64,000 nucleotides of DNA from positions 1,736,001 to 1,800,000 of the forward strand of contig NZ_AP017558.1 of assembly GCF_002355635.1 (NCBI RefSeq). Reading direction: 5' to 3'. The notes beneath the pieces are model-generated. The model had not been told where the DNA came from. It ran no database searches and was given only the letters and a program-made list of their open reading frames with translations. Positions 52,615 to 62,024 of this stretch are shown piece by piece. The translations under genes were made by a program, and so were the position numbers. This stretch comes from Halopenitus persicus (GTDB lineage: Archaea > Halobacteriota > Halobacteria > Halobacteriales > Haloferacaceae). Position 1 is the first letter of the stretch. Each line of letters begins with the position of its first letter.

Positions 52615-54624
52615 ATGGAGTCCGCGGCGGTCCCCGACGTGGTCGGCGTGGTGAGCCTCTCGGCGATTCCGGACGCGCTCGGCGCGGTGAGCAGTGCCGA
52701 GGCGTTCGGCGCGGTGAGCGTCGCCGAGGCGTTCGGCGCGGTGAGCGTCGCCGAGGCGTTCGGCGCGACCGCGTCGGTCACCGGCGTGACGGCCGGGATC
52801 TCGGGGGCGACCGTCGTGTTCGGGCTCATTCTCGCTGCGCTCGTGCTCTTCGTCACCGAGGCGATCCCCAACGACGTCACGGCGATCGGCGTCATCGCGG
52901 CGCTCGTCCTGCTGGAGCCGTGGACGGGGGTCGACGCTCGGTCGGCGATCTCGGGATTCGCCAACCCGGCGACCGTCACGATCATCGCGATGTACATGTT
53001 GAGCGCGGGGATCCAGAACACCGGCCTCGTCCGCCGTCTCGGGATACACCTCGCGGACCGCGTCGGCGGCAGCGAGTTCCGGGCGCTCGTGGCGACCGTC
53101 TGCACGGCCGGCCCCCTCGCGGGGTTCATCAACAACACGCCGGTCGTCGCCGTCTTCATCCCGATGATCACCGACCTGGCCGCGGAGACGCGGACCAGTC
53201 CCTCGAAGCTGCTGTTGCCGCTCTCGTACGCGGCCATCCTCGGGGGCACCCTCACCGTCATCGGCACCTCGACGAACATCCTCGCGAGCGACTTCGCCCG
53301 GCTCCTGATCGACGGCCGCGACGGGATCGGGATGTTCGAGTTCACGGGACTCGGCCTCGTCGTGTTCGGCGTCGGGATCGCCTACCTGTTGACGGTCGGC
53401 CGACGACTGATCCCCGCGCGGGTGCCGGTCGACGCCGACCCGATCGACGAGTTCGACCTCGAGGACCACCTCGCGATGATGCGCGTCCGGCCGGACTCGC
53501 CGGTCGTCGGGCGACCGCTCGACGAGCTGGATGCCGAGGTTTCGGACGTCCGCATTCTCCAACTGCGCCGCGACGGGGAGGCCCGCGCGCGCCCCGACTC
53601 GCCGGAGCCGGTCCGGGCCGAAGACCGCCTCGTGGTCCACGGCACGCTCCAGGCGATCAACCGGCTTCGCGAGACCGCGGGCCTCGGACAGCTGCTGGGG
53701 CAGGACGTCACCGAGGAGACCTTCGAAGGGGCCGACACGGACGGGACGCTGGCGAGGGCGCTCGTGCCCGACGCGTCCGGGTACGTGGGGGAGACGATCG
53801 CCGAGACCGGGTTCGCCGACTACCACGACACGACCGTTCTGGCGGTCCGTCGCGAGGGCGAACTCGTCCGGACCGGGCTCTCCGAGCTGTCCCTCCGGGC
53901 CGGCGACCTGCTGCTCGTTCGCACCACGCCGGCCTCGATCCGGTATTTCACCGACGCCGGCGACCTCCTGGTGGCCGACGAGGTCGCCGTCGACCGGCTC
54001 GCGACGGCCGACCCCGCGACGGTCGCGCCGATCTCGGACACGGCGCCGGTCGCGGTGGCGATCATGGTCGGCGTCGTGGGCGTCGCGGCGCTCGGCTCCC
54101 TTCCGATCGTTATCGCCGCGCTTGCCGGCGTCTTCACGATGGTCGTGACGGGCTGTCTCCGCACCGCGGACGCCTACGACGCCGTCTCCTGGAACGTGGT
54201 CTTCCTGCTCGCGGGCGTCATTCCGCTCGGGCTCGCGATGGACCGAACCGGCGGGGCCGCGATGCTCTCTGAGCTGCTCGTCTCGACCGCCGACGTCCTC
54301 CCGCTCCTGGCCGTTCTGTTTCTGTTCACCGCCGTGACGGGGCTGCTCGCCAACGTGATCACGCCGGTCGCCACCGTCGTGTTGATGATCCCCGTCGCCG
54401 TCGACGCCGCGGCCAGGCTCGGCGCCAACGAGTTCGCCTTCCTGCTCGCGGTCACCTTCGCCGGCGCGACCTCCTTTATGACGCCGGTCGGCTATCAGAC
54501 GAACCTGATGGTCTACGGCCCCGGCGGCTACCGGTTCGGCGACTTCCTCCGGGTCGGGGGACCGCTCCAGCTTCTCCTGGCGGTCGTGACGACCGTCGGG
54601 ATCGCGGTCGGCTGGGGGTTGTGA
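52615..54624 (+). CDS. SLC13-type anion transporter with two TrkA-C domains
   Basis: A 669-residue divalent anion:Na+ symporter family protein. Helices of the first half carry SLC13 motifs (NNTPVVAVFIPMI, IGTSTNILASDF). Two TrkA-C regulatory domains follow in the middle (about 285-475: SPVVGRPLDELDAEVSDV; GDLLLVRTTPASIRYF). The second half has GLLANVITPVATVVLMIPV and SFMTPVGYQTNLMVYGPGGY. Sulfate, tungstate or dicarboxylates are candidate substrates. The N-terminus has three FGAVSVAEA-type repeats. The start at 52615 is the first ATG after the gap. Confidence 0.87.
   Translation: MESAAVPDVVGVVSLSAIPDALGAVSSAEAFGAVSVAEAFGAVSVAEAFGATASVTGVTAGISGATVVFGLILAALVLFVTEAIPNDVTAIGVIAALVLLEPWTGVDARSAISGFANPATVTIIAMYMLSAGIQNTGLVRRLGIHLADRVGGSEFRALVATVCTAGPLAGFINNTPVVAVFIPMITDLAAETRTSPSKLLLPLSYAAILGGTLTVIGTSTNILASDFARLLIDGRDGIGMFEFTGLGLVVFGVGIAYLLTVGRRLIPARVPVDADPIDEFDLEDHLAMMRVRPDSPVVGRPLDELDAEVSDVRILQLRRDGEARARPDSPEPVRAEDRLVVHGTLQAINRLRETAGLGQLLGQDVTEETFEGADTDGTLARALVPDASGYVGETIAETGFADYHDTTVLAVRREGELVRTGLSELSLRAGDLLLVRTTPASIRYFTDAGDLLVADEVAVDRLATADPATVAPISDTAPVAVAIMVGVVGVAALGSLPIVIAALAGVFTMVVTGCLRTADAYDAVSWNVVFLLAGVIPLGLAMDRTGGAAMLSELLVSTADVLPLLAVLFLFTAVTGLLANVITPVATVVLMIPVAVDAAARLGANEFAFLLAVTFAGATSFMTPVGYQTNLMVYGPGGYRFGDFLRVGGPLQLLLAVVTTVGIAVGWGL
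52681..52761 (+). repeat. 27-bp in-frame repeat in the SLC13-type gene (3 copies)
   Basis: Each unit encodes GAVSxAEAF. The second and third copies are identical in DNA; the first differs at two bases (SSA for SVA). Confidence 0.9.
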
Positions 54625-54694
54625 GCGTCCCGGCGCGACCTGCCTTCGTCCGAACGCGGGGAACGGTTTTCCCGGAGCCGCCCGTATGCCGGGT

Positions 54695-55141
54695 ATGGCT
54701 CCCGACGTCATCCAGCTCGGCAACGACGAGCGTGACGAGTTCCTCGGCACCGGCGGCACCGGCGTCCTCTCCTTCGCCGCGGACGCGAACGATCCTCCTC
54801 ACTCGGTCCCCGTCTCCTACGGCTACGACGCGGCCGACGAGACGTTCTACTTTCGGCTCGCGACCGGGGCAGACAGCGGCAAAGGTGATCCGACCGACCG
54901 TCCCGTCTCGTTCGTGACCTACGGGCAGCGCCAGGGACGCTGGAACAGCGTCGTCGCCGAGGGGCGGCTCGTGGTTACCACCGACGAGGACGTCGCGCTC
55001 GAAACCCTCCAGGGGCTCGAGCGCGTCCACATCCCGTTCGTCGAGATCTTCGGGGCGCCGCCGGATGCGATCGACTTCGAGTTCTTCCGGCTCGACCCGG
55101 CGGACCTGACCGCTCGCACCGAGCAGCCGGTCCGTCGCTGA
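54695..55141 (+). CDS. Pyridoxamine 5'-phosphate oxidase-family protein
   Basis: A 148-residue split-barrel flavin-binding protein. It has FLGTGGTGVLSFAADAND and PHSVPVSYGYD, then RPVSFVTYGQRQGRW. These proteins bind FMN, heme or F420; the cofactor here is not clear. The start may be 54686 or 54695. It lies 70 bases after the SLC13 gene. Confidence 0.78.
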   Translation: MAPDVIQLGNDERDEFLGTGGTGVLSFAADANDPPHSVPVSYGYDAADETFYFRLATGADSGKGDPTDRPVSFVTYGQRQGRWNSVVAEGRLVVTTDEDVALETLQGLERVHIPFVEIFGAPPDAIDFEFFRLDPADLTARTEQPVRR

Positions 55142-55297
55142 GAGATATAAATACGGCCGGACGTCTCCCGCATATCCTTATCAATCATCGACTCCGAACG
55201 TCGGCGCTCGACCGCGTCCTGACGATCGGATGGCGTGAGTGAGGCGACGGTCGAGTTCGGTATCGGGGACGGCCGGTTCAGTGTCGGAGTCGGTCGG

Positions 55298-55759
55298 TTA
55301 GCCGTCAGAGACGGTCGGTTCGGCATCGGTCGAGTCCGCTTCCCCGACGAGCACGACCGGGACCTCGACGTCCTCGACCACCGCGGCGGCGGTGCTGCCG
55401 AGGAGCACGGTCTTCATCGTCGAGCGTCCCGTCGAGCCCATCACGACGAGGTCGATCCCCGCCTCTTGGACGTACGCGAGCAGTTCCTCGTGGGGGACGC
55501 CCGTCCGGATCGCGGTGACGACCTCGAGGTCGGGTCCGGCGGCCGACCGGACCGCCTCGGTGGCCGCCTCGCCCTCCCGCCGGAGGTTCTCGCGGACCGT
55601 CTCCGGGTCGACGATCGCGTTGTCGTAGGCGGTTCGCGTTTCGACGACGTAGACGGCGTGCAGCGTCGCGTCGTGGGCCGTCGCGAGGGCGATCGCGTGG
55701 TCGGTCGCCTCCCTGGCGGTCCCGCTGCCGTCGGTCGCGAGAAGCACGTCGGTGTACAC
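55298..55759 (-). CDS. Universal stress protein
   Basis: A 153-residue UspA-fold protein, MYTDVLLATDGSGTAREA at the start and VMGSTGRSTMKTVLLGSTA (GxxxGx9GS) as ATP-binding motif. USPs help cells cope with stress; the target is unknown. Its C-terminus is acidic. Several other USPs lie in the last 2 kb of the window. Confidence 0.92.
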   Translation of the reverse strand: MYTDVLLATDGSGTAREATDHAIALATAHDATLHAVYVVETRTAYDNAIVDPETVRENLRREGEAATEAVRSAAGPDLEVVTAIRTGVPHEELLAYVQEAGIDLVVMGSTGRSTMKTVLLGSTAAAVVEDVEVPVVLVGEADSTDAEPTVSDG

Positions 55760-55852
55760 GGCCGCGGGTTCGTTCGGCTCCTACAAAGGTCTATTCGACG
55801 GCATGCGCCGTTCCGCCGGCTCCGAAACGGTGGCGGGCCGGTGTGGCCGGCG

Positions 55853-56116
55853 TCACGCCGTGCGGTCCGTCGACGACCCACCGCGCCGCCGGTCCCCGTT
55901 CCGGCCGGTCTTCCGGCCCGCGAGCAGGAACAGCGCGACCAGGAGCGCGCCGAACGTGACCGTTCCGATCCCCACCGGGGAGACCGAGATGGCGCCCAGC
56001 CCGACGACCGAGATCGCGGTCACCGCCGCGCCGAGGACCACGGCCACTCCGAGCAGGACCGCGCCGATGAGCTTGATCGCCCCGTCGAGCCGTGAGACCG
56101 ATCGTTCAGGTGACAT
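55853..56116 (-). CDS. Small two-helix membrane protein
   Basis: An 87-residue protein with two helices (AIKLIGAVLLGVAVVLGAAV; GIGTVTFGALLVALFLLAG) and a basic C-terminus. A TATA box 28 bases upstream supports the start at 56116. Family not recognised. Confidence 0.7.
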   Translation of the reverse strand: MSPERSVSRLDGAIKLIGAVLLGVAVVLGAAVTAISVVGLGAISVSPVGIGTVTFGALLVALFLLAGRKTGRNGDRRRGGSSTDRTA

Positions 56117-56140
56117 ACACGTATTCCTTGGTTCCATACT

Positions 56141-56149
56141 CTTAAACCA
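56141..56149 (-). promoter_or_regulatory. TATA box for the small membrane protein
   Basis: GGTTTAAGA on the minus strand, centred 28 bases before 56116. Confidence 0.55.
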
Positions 56150-56274
56150 ACGACGCCGATTCTCAGGACGTTGGAACACCGATGAGCGCGACCGGTTCAC
56201 GAAACGGAACCTTCGACCCCGTCGGCGGCCCCCGTGAGGGGCGGTCCTCGTCGCGAAGACGGATCCCCGCGACC

Positions 56275-56499
56275 CTACTTCGAGTCGGCCTCGGCCAGCT
56301 CCGACTCCGTCCGCCACTTGTCGAAGAAGGAGATGTAGCCGTAGATCCCGAACGCGAGCACGACGACCGCGATCAGGTACGGGACGATCGGCACGCTTAC
56401 GCCGAGGAACTCGAACAGCGTCCGGAGTTCGTAGAGCCCGATGCCGAACACCGCGAGCGCGACGAGCAGGCCGCCGCGGGTGATCGACGGATCGACCAT
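56275..56499 (-). CDS. Small membrane subunit of the cytochrome oxidase operon
   Basis: A 74-residue protein with two helices (GGLLVALAVFGIGLYEL; VPYLIAVVVLAFGIYGYISF). It overlaps the subunit I stop by one base (TGATG), so it is likely an accessory subunit or assembly factor of the oxidase. It resembles the small cba-type proteins of haloarchaea in size and place. Confidence 0.7.
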   Translation of the reverse strand: MVDPSITRGGLLVALAVFGIGLYELRTLFEFLGVSVPIVPYLIAVVVLAFGIYGYISFFDKWRTESELAEADSK

Positions 56500-58379
56500 C
56501 ACGGCCACCCCCCGATCCGGCCGCCGCCCAGTGCGTCGGCCGTTCGGTCGGCGAGGAGCGCGATGGCGTCCGGCGCTCGGTCCACGACCGTTGTGAGGAC
56601 GTTCGGGGCCCGGTCGACGAGGATCGGGACGGCGTCGAGGACCATCGGATACGCCTCGCCGCCGGGACCCAGCAGGCCGCCACGCTGGATGATCGCGACG
56701 ATCGGGAGGGCGTACGCCAGCAGCACGAGCAGCACCGCGATCCCGCCCCACAGGCGAATGTTGTCGAGGACGAGCGGCGCGTCCTCCGCCCCGGAGATCG
56801 GCTCGGAGATCGTCTCCGCGAGCCCGTCGGTTCGGTCGTTCCCCATCGTCAGGACGACGTTGCTGAGGAACAATACGGCGGAGGCGAAGAGGATCGTCCC
56901 GCCGATGGCGACTTGGAGGTTCAGTTCCGCGTAGCCGCCGAAGGCGCTCCCGTACTCGAACCCGCTGTACGTCGGCTCCGCGGTCCGGCGCGGAACGCCG
57001 AGCAGCCCCTGCGCGTGCATCGCGTTGGACATGAGCCCCATCCCGACGAACCAGAGGACGACCTGCGCTAGCCCGATCTGCTTGCTGTAGATCGGCTTGT
57101 TGGTGATCTGTGGCCACAGCCAGTAGGTCGCCGCCATGAACGTCAACGCGACGGCGGTTCCCACGGTGAGATGGAAGTGGCCGGGGACCCAGATGGTGTT
57201 GTGGATGAGGTAGTTGATGTTCATCCCGGCGTTGACCATCCCGGAGTAGCCGCCGGCCGCGAACATCAGCCCGGCGAGCATCATCCCGGTGAACGCCGGG
57301 TTACGCCACGGCAGCGTGCGCAACCAGCCGAAGAGGCCGGTTCCGCCGCGCACTCGTGCGCCATACTCGACGCTTGCGACCACGGTGAACGCGGTCAGCA
57401 GGCTCGGCAACAACAGGAACATCGTGTTCGTCATCGCGACGAACTTGAATCCCTCCGCGATGCCGGGATCGAGGTACTGGTGGTGGATCCCGACCGGCGT
57501 CGACAACAGGAGGAACAGCACGAACACCACGCGGGCAAGCGGGTCGCTGAACAGTCGCCCGCCGGCGATCGACGGCAGGACCGTGTACCACAGCAGGTAC
57601 GCCGGCATCAGCCAGAAGTAGACGACCGGGTGGCCGAAGAACCAGAACAGCGTCCGCGTCAGCGTCGGGTTGACGGTCTCGATCAGTCCCAGCGACCACG
57701 GCAGCAGGAAGAACAGCACCGAGATCGCCAGCGCCGACGTCGCCACGTACCACATGATCGTCGTGGTCAGGACCATAAAGGTCTGCAGCGGGATCCGCTC
57801 GTCCGGGTTCTCGCGCCGCCAGGCGAGGTAGGTCCGCCACCAGTCGAGTCCCGCCAGCCAGGTCCCGACCAGGAACACCGCCAGCCCGCCGTAAAAGAGC
57901 GGGTGCGCCTGCAGCGGGGCGTAGAAGGTGAAGAGCACGTCCGCGCTCATATCGACGGCGCTGGTGAACCCCGCGAGGATCGTGATCCCGGTCAGCGTCA
58001 TCCCGGTCGCCATCAGCCCGTACCACGTCCAGGAGAACCGCATATTCACGAGCGGGCGGTCCAGGCTCCGCACGAGCGCCCAGGTGAACACGCCCACCAG
58101 GAAGAAGATGGTGAAGCTCAACACCAGGAAGACGCCGTGTGCCGTGAGGAACGTGTAGTAATCGACCGAGCTGAACGGCCGGGCGATCCCGGTCCGGTGG
58201 AGCGTCTGAATGATCCCGAAGGTCGTGCCGATCGCGAACGCCAGGAACGCCCCGAGGAACGTGGCCCGGACGATGCGTGCCTCATCGGGGAACCGGTCGT
58301 AGAAGGTTTCCGAACCGGATTCGGGTCCGCCGGCCGTGTCGTCCGACGCGGTCGCCGGCGCGTCCGCGGTCGCGGTCAT
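56499..58379 (-). CDS. cbaB: ba3-type heme-copper oxidase subunit I
   Basis: A 626-residue integral membrane subunit of the terminal oxidase, which reduces oxygen to water and pumps protons. Heme and CuB ligands are visible: LTAHGVFL (low-spin heme His), HPVVYFWLMPAY (CuB His and cross-linked Tyr), HHQY (two CuB His) and HFHLTVG (heme ligands). The helix count and long C-terminus suit the B-type family. Codons overlap subunit II by ATGA. The symbol is provisional. Confidence 0.93.
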   Translation of the reverse strand: MTATADAPATASDDTAGGPESGSETFYDRFPDEARIVRATFLGAFLAFAIGTTFGIIQTLHRTGIARPFSSVDYYTFLTAHGVFLVLSFTIFFLVGVFTWALVRSLDRPLVNMRFSWTWYGLMATGMTLTGITILAGFTSAVDMSADVLFTFYAPLQAHPLFYGGLAVFLVGTWLAGLDWWRTYLAWRRENPDERIPLQTFMVLTTTIMWYVATSALAISVLFFLLPWSLGLIETVNPTLTRTLFWFFGHPVVYFWLMPAYLLWYTVLPSIAGGRLFSDPLARVVFVLFLLLSTPVGIHHQYLDPGIAEGFKFVAMTNTMFLLLPSLLTAFTVVASVEYGARVRGGTGLFGWLRTLPWRNPAFTGMMLAGLMFAAGGYSGMVNAGMNINYLIHNTIWVPGHFHLTVGTAVALTFMAATYWLWPQITNKPIYSKQIGLAQVVLWFVGMGLMSNAMHAQGLLGVPRRTAEPTYSGFEYGSAFGGYAELNLQVAIGGTILFASAVLFLSNVVLTMGNDRTDGLAETISEPISGAEDAPLVLDNIRLWGGIAVLLVLLAYALPIVAIIQRGGLLGPGGEAYPMVLDAVPILVDRAPNVLTTVVDRAPDAIALLADRTADALGGGRIGGWP

Positions 58380-58933
58380 TGGTCACCTCCGCTTTCGTCG
58401 CTCCCGTCGGCGCCGCCGTCGCCAGCCCCGTCGGCGCCGTTCGACGCTTCGAACTCGTCCTGCGGAACGATCTCGACCGTGGCCTCCATTCCGTGATGGG
58501 CGGCACCACAGTATTCGTTACAGATGACGCCGTACTCGGTCGGACCGCCGGTCTCGACGGTCAGCGTCGAGACCTCGCCCGGGATCACCATCGTGTTGGC
58601 GTTCGTGCCCACCACCTCGAAGCCGTGGGTGACGTCCCGCGAGGTCACCATGAACGTCACCGTGCTGTTTGCCGGTATCACGATCGGGTCGGGCTCGAAG
58701 CCGAACTGGAAGGCGACGACGTACGCCTCGTACTCGTTTTCCCCAACCTGCTCGACGCGCGGTTCGGCGAAGCGGTCGTCCTCGTCCAACGCCGTCGGAT
58801 CGACGGTCGGCTGGTCGGCGGCGACCATCGAGACGCCCGGCCCGACCGCGCCGTAGGTGACCGAGCCGATGAGCAGCAGGATCAGCCCGAGCCCGAGCGC
58901 CAGCCAGATCTTCTCGTAGCTGTGTACGTGCAT
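58376..58933 (-). CDS. cbaA: ba3-type cytochrome oxidase subunit II (CuA)
   Basis: A 185-residue subunit with one N-terminal anchor helix (WLALGLGLILLLIGSVTYGA) and an exterior cupredoxin domain. The CuA ligands are present: His103, then Cys138, Cys142, His146 and Met149 in CNEYCGAAHHGM. The long single-helix form is that of ba3-type enzymes. It accepts electrons from a small copper protein and passes them to subunit I. The C-terminus is Gly/Asp-rich. The symbol is provisional. Confidence 0.93.
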   Translation of the reverse strand: MHVHSYEKIWLALGLGLILLLIGSVTYGAVGPGVSMVAADQPTVDPTALDEDDRFAEPRVEQVGENEYEAYVVAFQFGFEPDPIVIPANSTVTFMVTSRDVTHGFEVVGTNANTMVIPGEVSTLTVETGGPTEYGVICNEYCGAAHHGMEATVEIVPQDEFEASNGADGAGDGGADGSDESGGDQ

Positions 58934-58936
58934 CGG

Positions 58937-59110
58937 TCATCCCACCACGATCAGGTCGTTCCCGAGGAACTCCACGAAGTAGATGTACACCCACATCGTC
59001 ACCAGGATGCAGAAGTACACCAGGATCAACGCGAGGGTCCCCTTCGGGTCGAACGACTTCGGGTCCTCGACCAGCCCCGCCGCCGTCTGCTCGCTGTCTG
59101 TCGTACCCAT
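58937..59110 (-). CDS. Small single-helix oxidase subunit
   Basis: A 57-residue protein. A hydrophilic N-terminus (MGTTDSEQTAAGLVEDPKSF) precedes one helix (LALILVYFCILVTMWVYIYF). A TATA box about 29 bases upstream makes it the first gene of the oxidase operon. It ends 4 bases before the start of subunit II. Likely a subunit IIa-type helper. Confidence 0.75.
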   Translation of the reverse strand: MGTTDSEQTAAGLVEDPKSFDPKGTLALILVYFCILVTMWVYIYFVEFLGNDLIVVG

Positions 59111-59134
59111 AGGCAAAAGTTACCGAACTCGACC

Positions 59135-59144
59135 ACTTATATCC
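59135..59144 (-). promoter_or_regulatory. Promoter of the cytochrome oxidase operon
   Basis: GGATATAAGT on the minus strand, centred 29 bases before 59110. Confidence 0.65.
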
Positions 59145-59179
59145 GCAGGGTGGTCTCGCCGCCTGGGATCGCCCCAGGC

Positions 59180-59189
59180 CTATTTATTC
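59180..59189 (+). promoter_or_regulatory. TATA box for the small protein before the copper ATPase
   Basis: CTATTTATTC centred 27 bases before the ATG at 59211. Confidence 0.55.
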
Positions 59190-59210
59190 TCGGCCCTACA
59201 CGTTCGGAGT

Positions 59211-59414
59211 ATGGATCTTCCGCCGCAACGCATCGTGCTCCTGGGTCTCCTCGCGACGCCGACGGCGATCGTCTTCGCCGCCTCCCGCGGCGAGCCGGCG
59301 GTCGTGCTCGCGGTCGTCAACGTGCTCATCATCGTCGGGAGCCTCGTCCGGGCGACCGGCGGCGAGACCGGTGCGGCCCACCACGACGCCAAGGACGAGA
59401 CGTCGGCCGCATAG
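59211..59414 (+). CDS. Small membrane protein before the copper ATPase
   Basis: A 67-residue protein with two helices (RIVLLGLLATPTAIVFAA; VVLAVVNVLIIVGSLV) and a His/Asp tail (GAAHHDAKDETSAA). It is divergent from the oxidase operon with its own TATA box and 60 bases ahead of the copper ATPase. Probably an oxidase-associated small protein. Its role is unknown. Confidence 0.7.
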   Translation: MDLPPQRIVLLGLLATPTAIVFAASRGEPAVVLAVVNVLIIVGSLVRATGGETGAAHHDAKDETSAA

Positions 59415-59474
59415 CTCCGCGGAACTCCACCTCCGCGGAGCCATCCAGTAAACGACCCCCGAGAAGTCATCGAG

Positions 59475-62024
59475 ATGGCCACCTGCACACTCTGTGACCT
59501 TCCCACGCCCGCGGATCCCGTCACCGACCCCGACGTCGAGGGCGCGTTCTGCTGTCGCGGCTGCCTCGAGGTCTCCCGGTCGCTCGGCGGGATGGCGGAC
59601 CTCGAGGACGCCGCCGCGGACGTCGACGCCGCGATCGGATCGACCGCCGCGGATCCGGGTGCTTCCGGGACTGGACCCGTCGATACGGAGCGGTCCGTCG
59701 ACGACCTCGAGACGACCTATCTCCACGTCGACGGGATGCACTGTGCGACCTGCGAGCGGTTCCTCGAGGTGACGGCGGGCCGGGCGGAGGGCGTCGAAGC
59801 GGCGACCGCGAGCTACGCGACCGACACGGTCCGCGTCGACCACGACCCCGACCGGATCGACGATGCGACCCTCACGGACGTCCTCTCGACCGCGGGCTAC
59901 GAGGCCACCGACCGCCGCGATCGGACCGAGATCGAGGACGATGCCGTCGACGTCGTCCGGTTCCTCGTCGGCGGCGGTCTGTTCGGGATGATGGCGATGC
60001 TGTGGTACGTCCTCTTTTTATACCCGGCCTACTTCGGCTACGACCCCCTCGTCGACCTCGGCGGCCTCTCGGGTCGGTACCTGTTCGCACAGATCTGGGT
60101 GTTCACCTCGGTCGTGCTCTTTTATACCGGGTTCCCGATCCTCCGCGGCGCGTACGTGAGCCTTCGCGCCCGGCAACCGAACATGGACCTCCTCGTGTCG
60201 CTCGCCGCGGGCAGCTCCTACGCCTACAGCACCCTCGCGATGCTCGTCGGGCGAACCGACCTCTACTTCGACGTGACGATCGCCGTCATCCTGGTCGTCA
60301 CCGGCGGCGGCATCTACGAGACCCGGATCAAGCGCCGCGCGACCGGCCTCCTCTCGGAGCTGACCGCCGCGATGGACGACGCCGCCAGGCTGGCCGACGG
60401 CGACGAGGTTCCGATCGAGGACGTCGAGCCGGGCGACCGCCTGCGAGTCCTCCCGGGCGAGCGCGTCCCGCTCGACGGAACGATCGTCGAGGGGACCGCC
60501 GCCGTCGACGAGGCGCTCGTCACCGGCGAGTCGCTCCCGGACACCAAACGTCCGGGGGACGCCGTTCGCGGCGGGACCGTCGTCACCGACGCGCCGCTCG
60601 TCGTTCGCGTCGGTCCGGACGCGACGAGCACCCTGGACCGGCTCGTCGAGCTGCTCTGGGACGTCCAGAGCGCGCGCTCGGGCGCCCAGCGGCTCGCCGA
60701 CCGCCTCGCGACCGTCTTCGTCCCCCTCGTCGTGACCGTCGCCGTGGTCGTCGGTCTCCTCCGGCTGGCGACCGGCGCGGCGCCCGCAAGCGCCGCCCTC
60801 GTCGCGCTCACCGTGCTCATCGTCTCGTGTCCGTGCGCGTTCGGGCTCGCGACGCCGCTGGCGGTCGCCGCCGGGATCCGGGAGGCCGCCGAACGGGGGA
60901 TCGTGATCGCCTCCGCGGCCGTCTTCGAGCGCGCCGGATCGATCGACACCGTCGTCCTCGACAAGACCGGAACGCTCACCGACGGCGAGATGCGCGTTCT
61001 CGACGTCGAGTCCCTTGCCGGCACGACCCCGGCCGACGGGACTGACGACGGGACGGTTGATCCGGTCGATGCCGACGAGGTCCTGGCTCGGGCCGCGACC
61101 CTCGAACACGCGTCTCCGCATCCGATCGCGACGGCGATCGTCGACCAGGCTGACCCGGCCGGCGATCAGGCGACCGGGCCCACCGACCGGGTTGCCGATG
61201 GCGGCGTCCTCGAGAACGCGCAGGGGGCGACTGCGTTCGAGACGCCCGCGTTCGGGGACGGTCGTCACGCCGGCGACGACTCGACGCCGCCGGACGTCGA
61301 TGCGAACGTCCGTGACCGTGGCGTCGTCGGGACGATCGACGGGGTCGAACACCGCGTCGGTCACCCGTCCCTCTTCGACGCCTGGACGATTCCCGACGGA
61401 GTTGCGGATCGAATCGACGCCAGCCGATCGCGGGGGAACGTTCCTGTTCTCGTCGGGTGGAACGGTGCCGCCCGCGGCCTGATCGCGGTCGGGGACGACG
61501 TCCGCGATGGGTGGGAGTCCGTCGTTTCCGATCTCGCCGATCGGGGACTGGAGATCGTCGTGTTGACCGGCGACAGCCCGGAGGCCGCCTCGCGGTTCGA
61601 GACACATCCGTCGATCGACCGCGTGTTCGCCGGCGTCCCGCCGGAGGCCAAGGCGGAGACCGTCTCCCGGCTCGCCGAGACGCGGTCGGTCGCGATGGTC
61701 GGCGACGGCAGCAACGACGCGCCCGCGCTGGCGGCCGCGACGCTGGGGATCGCGGTCTCGGGCGGGACCGATCTCGCCGTCGACGCCGCCGATGCCATCG
61801 TCCTGGAGGACCGGCTGGCCGCGATCCCGGAGCTGTTCGCGCTGATCGCCGGGACGAACGGGCGCATCAGGGCCAACCTCGGCTGGGCGCTCGTCTACAA
61901 CGCGGTCGCGATCCCGCTCGCCGTCGCGGGTCTGTTGAATCCGCTGTTGGCCGCGCTCGCGATGGGTTCGAGCAGCCTCCTCGTGGTGCTCAACTCCTCG
62001 CGGTCGATCCTCGACGATCCGTGA
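59475..62024 (+). CDS. CPx-type copper P-type ATPase
   Basis: An 849-residue heavy-metal P1B ATPase. The N-terminus is a Cys-rich zinc-ribbon-like segment (Cys4, Cys7, Cys26, Cys27, Cys30), then an HMA domain with GMHCATC (Cys90, Cys93). Transmembrane CPC (SCPCAFG, about 452), phosphorylation site DKTGTLT (about 495), SPHP and GDGSNDAPAL are all standard. The extended ribbon recalls FixI/CopA2-type pumps, which load copper into oxidases. Its place beside the ba3 oxidase supports that role. Confidence 0.92.
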   Translation: MATCTLCDLPTPADPVTDPDVEGAFCCRGCLEVSRSLGGMADLEDAAADVDAAIGSTAADPGASGTGPVDTERSVDDLETTYLHVDGMHCATCERFLEVTAGRAEGVEAATASYATDTVRVDHDPDRIDDATLTDVLSTAGYEATDRRDRTEIEDDAVDVVRFLVGGGLFGMMAMLWYVLFLYPAYFGYDPLVDLGGLSGRYLFAQIWVFTSVVLFYTGFPILRGAYVSLRARQPNMDLLVSLAAGSSYAYSTLAMLVGRTDLYFDVTIAVILVVTGGGIYETRIKRRATGLLSELTAAMDDAARLADGDEVPIEDVEPGDRLRVLPGERVPLDGTIVEGTAAVDEALVTGESLPDTKRPGDAVRGGTVVTDAPLVVRVGPDATSTLDRLVELLWDVQSARSGAQRLADRLATVFVPLVVTVAVVVGLLRLATGAAPASAALVALTVLIVSCPCAFGLATPLAVAAGIREAAERGIVIASAAVFERAGSIDTVVLDKTGTLTDGEMRVLDVESLAGTTPADGTDDGTVDPVDADEVLARAATLEHASPHPIATAIVDQADPAGDQATGPTDRVADGGVLENAQGATAFETPAFGDGRHAGDDSTPPDVDANVRDRGVVGTIDGVEHRVGHPSLFDAWTIPDGVADRIDASRSRGNVPVLVGWNGAARGLIAVGDDVRDGWESVVSDLADRGLEIVVLTGDSPEAASRFETHPSIDRVFAGVPPEAKAETVSRLAETRSVAMVGDGSNDAPALAAATLGIAVSGGTDLAVDAADAIVLEDRLAAIPELFALIAGTNGRIRANLGWALVYNAVAIPLAVAGLLNPLLAALAMGSSSLLVVLNSSRSILDDP

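Noticed and set aside
51910-54759. Minus-strand open frame of 949 codons opposite the methyltransferase and SLC13 genes
   Set aside because: Long antisense frames are usual in this GC-rich genome. The sequence is low-complexity and the plus-strand genes have conserved motifs.
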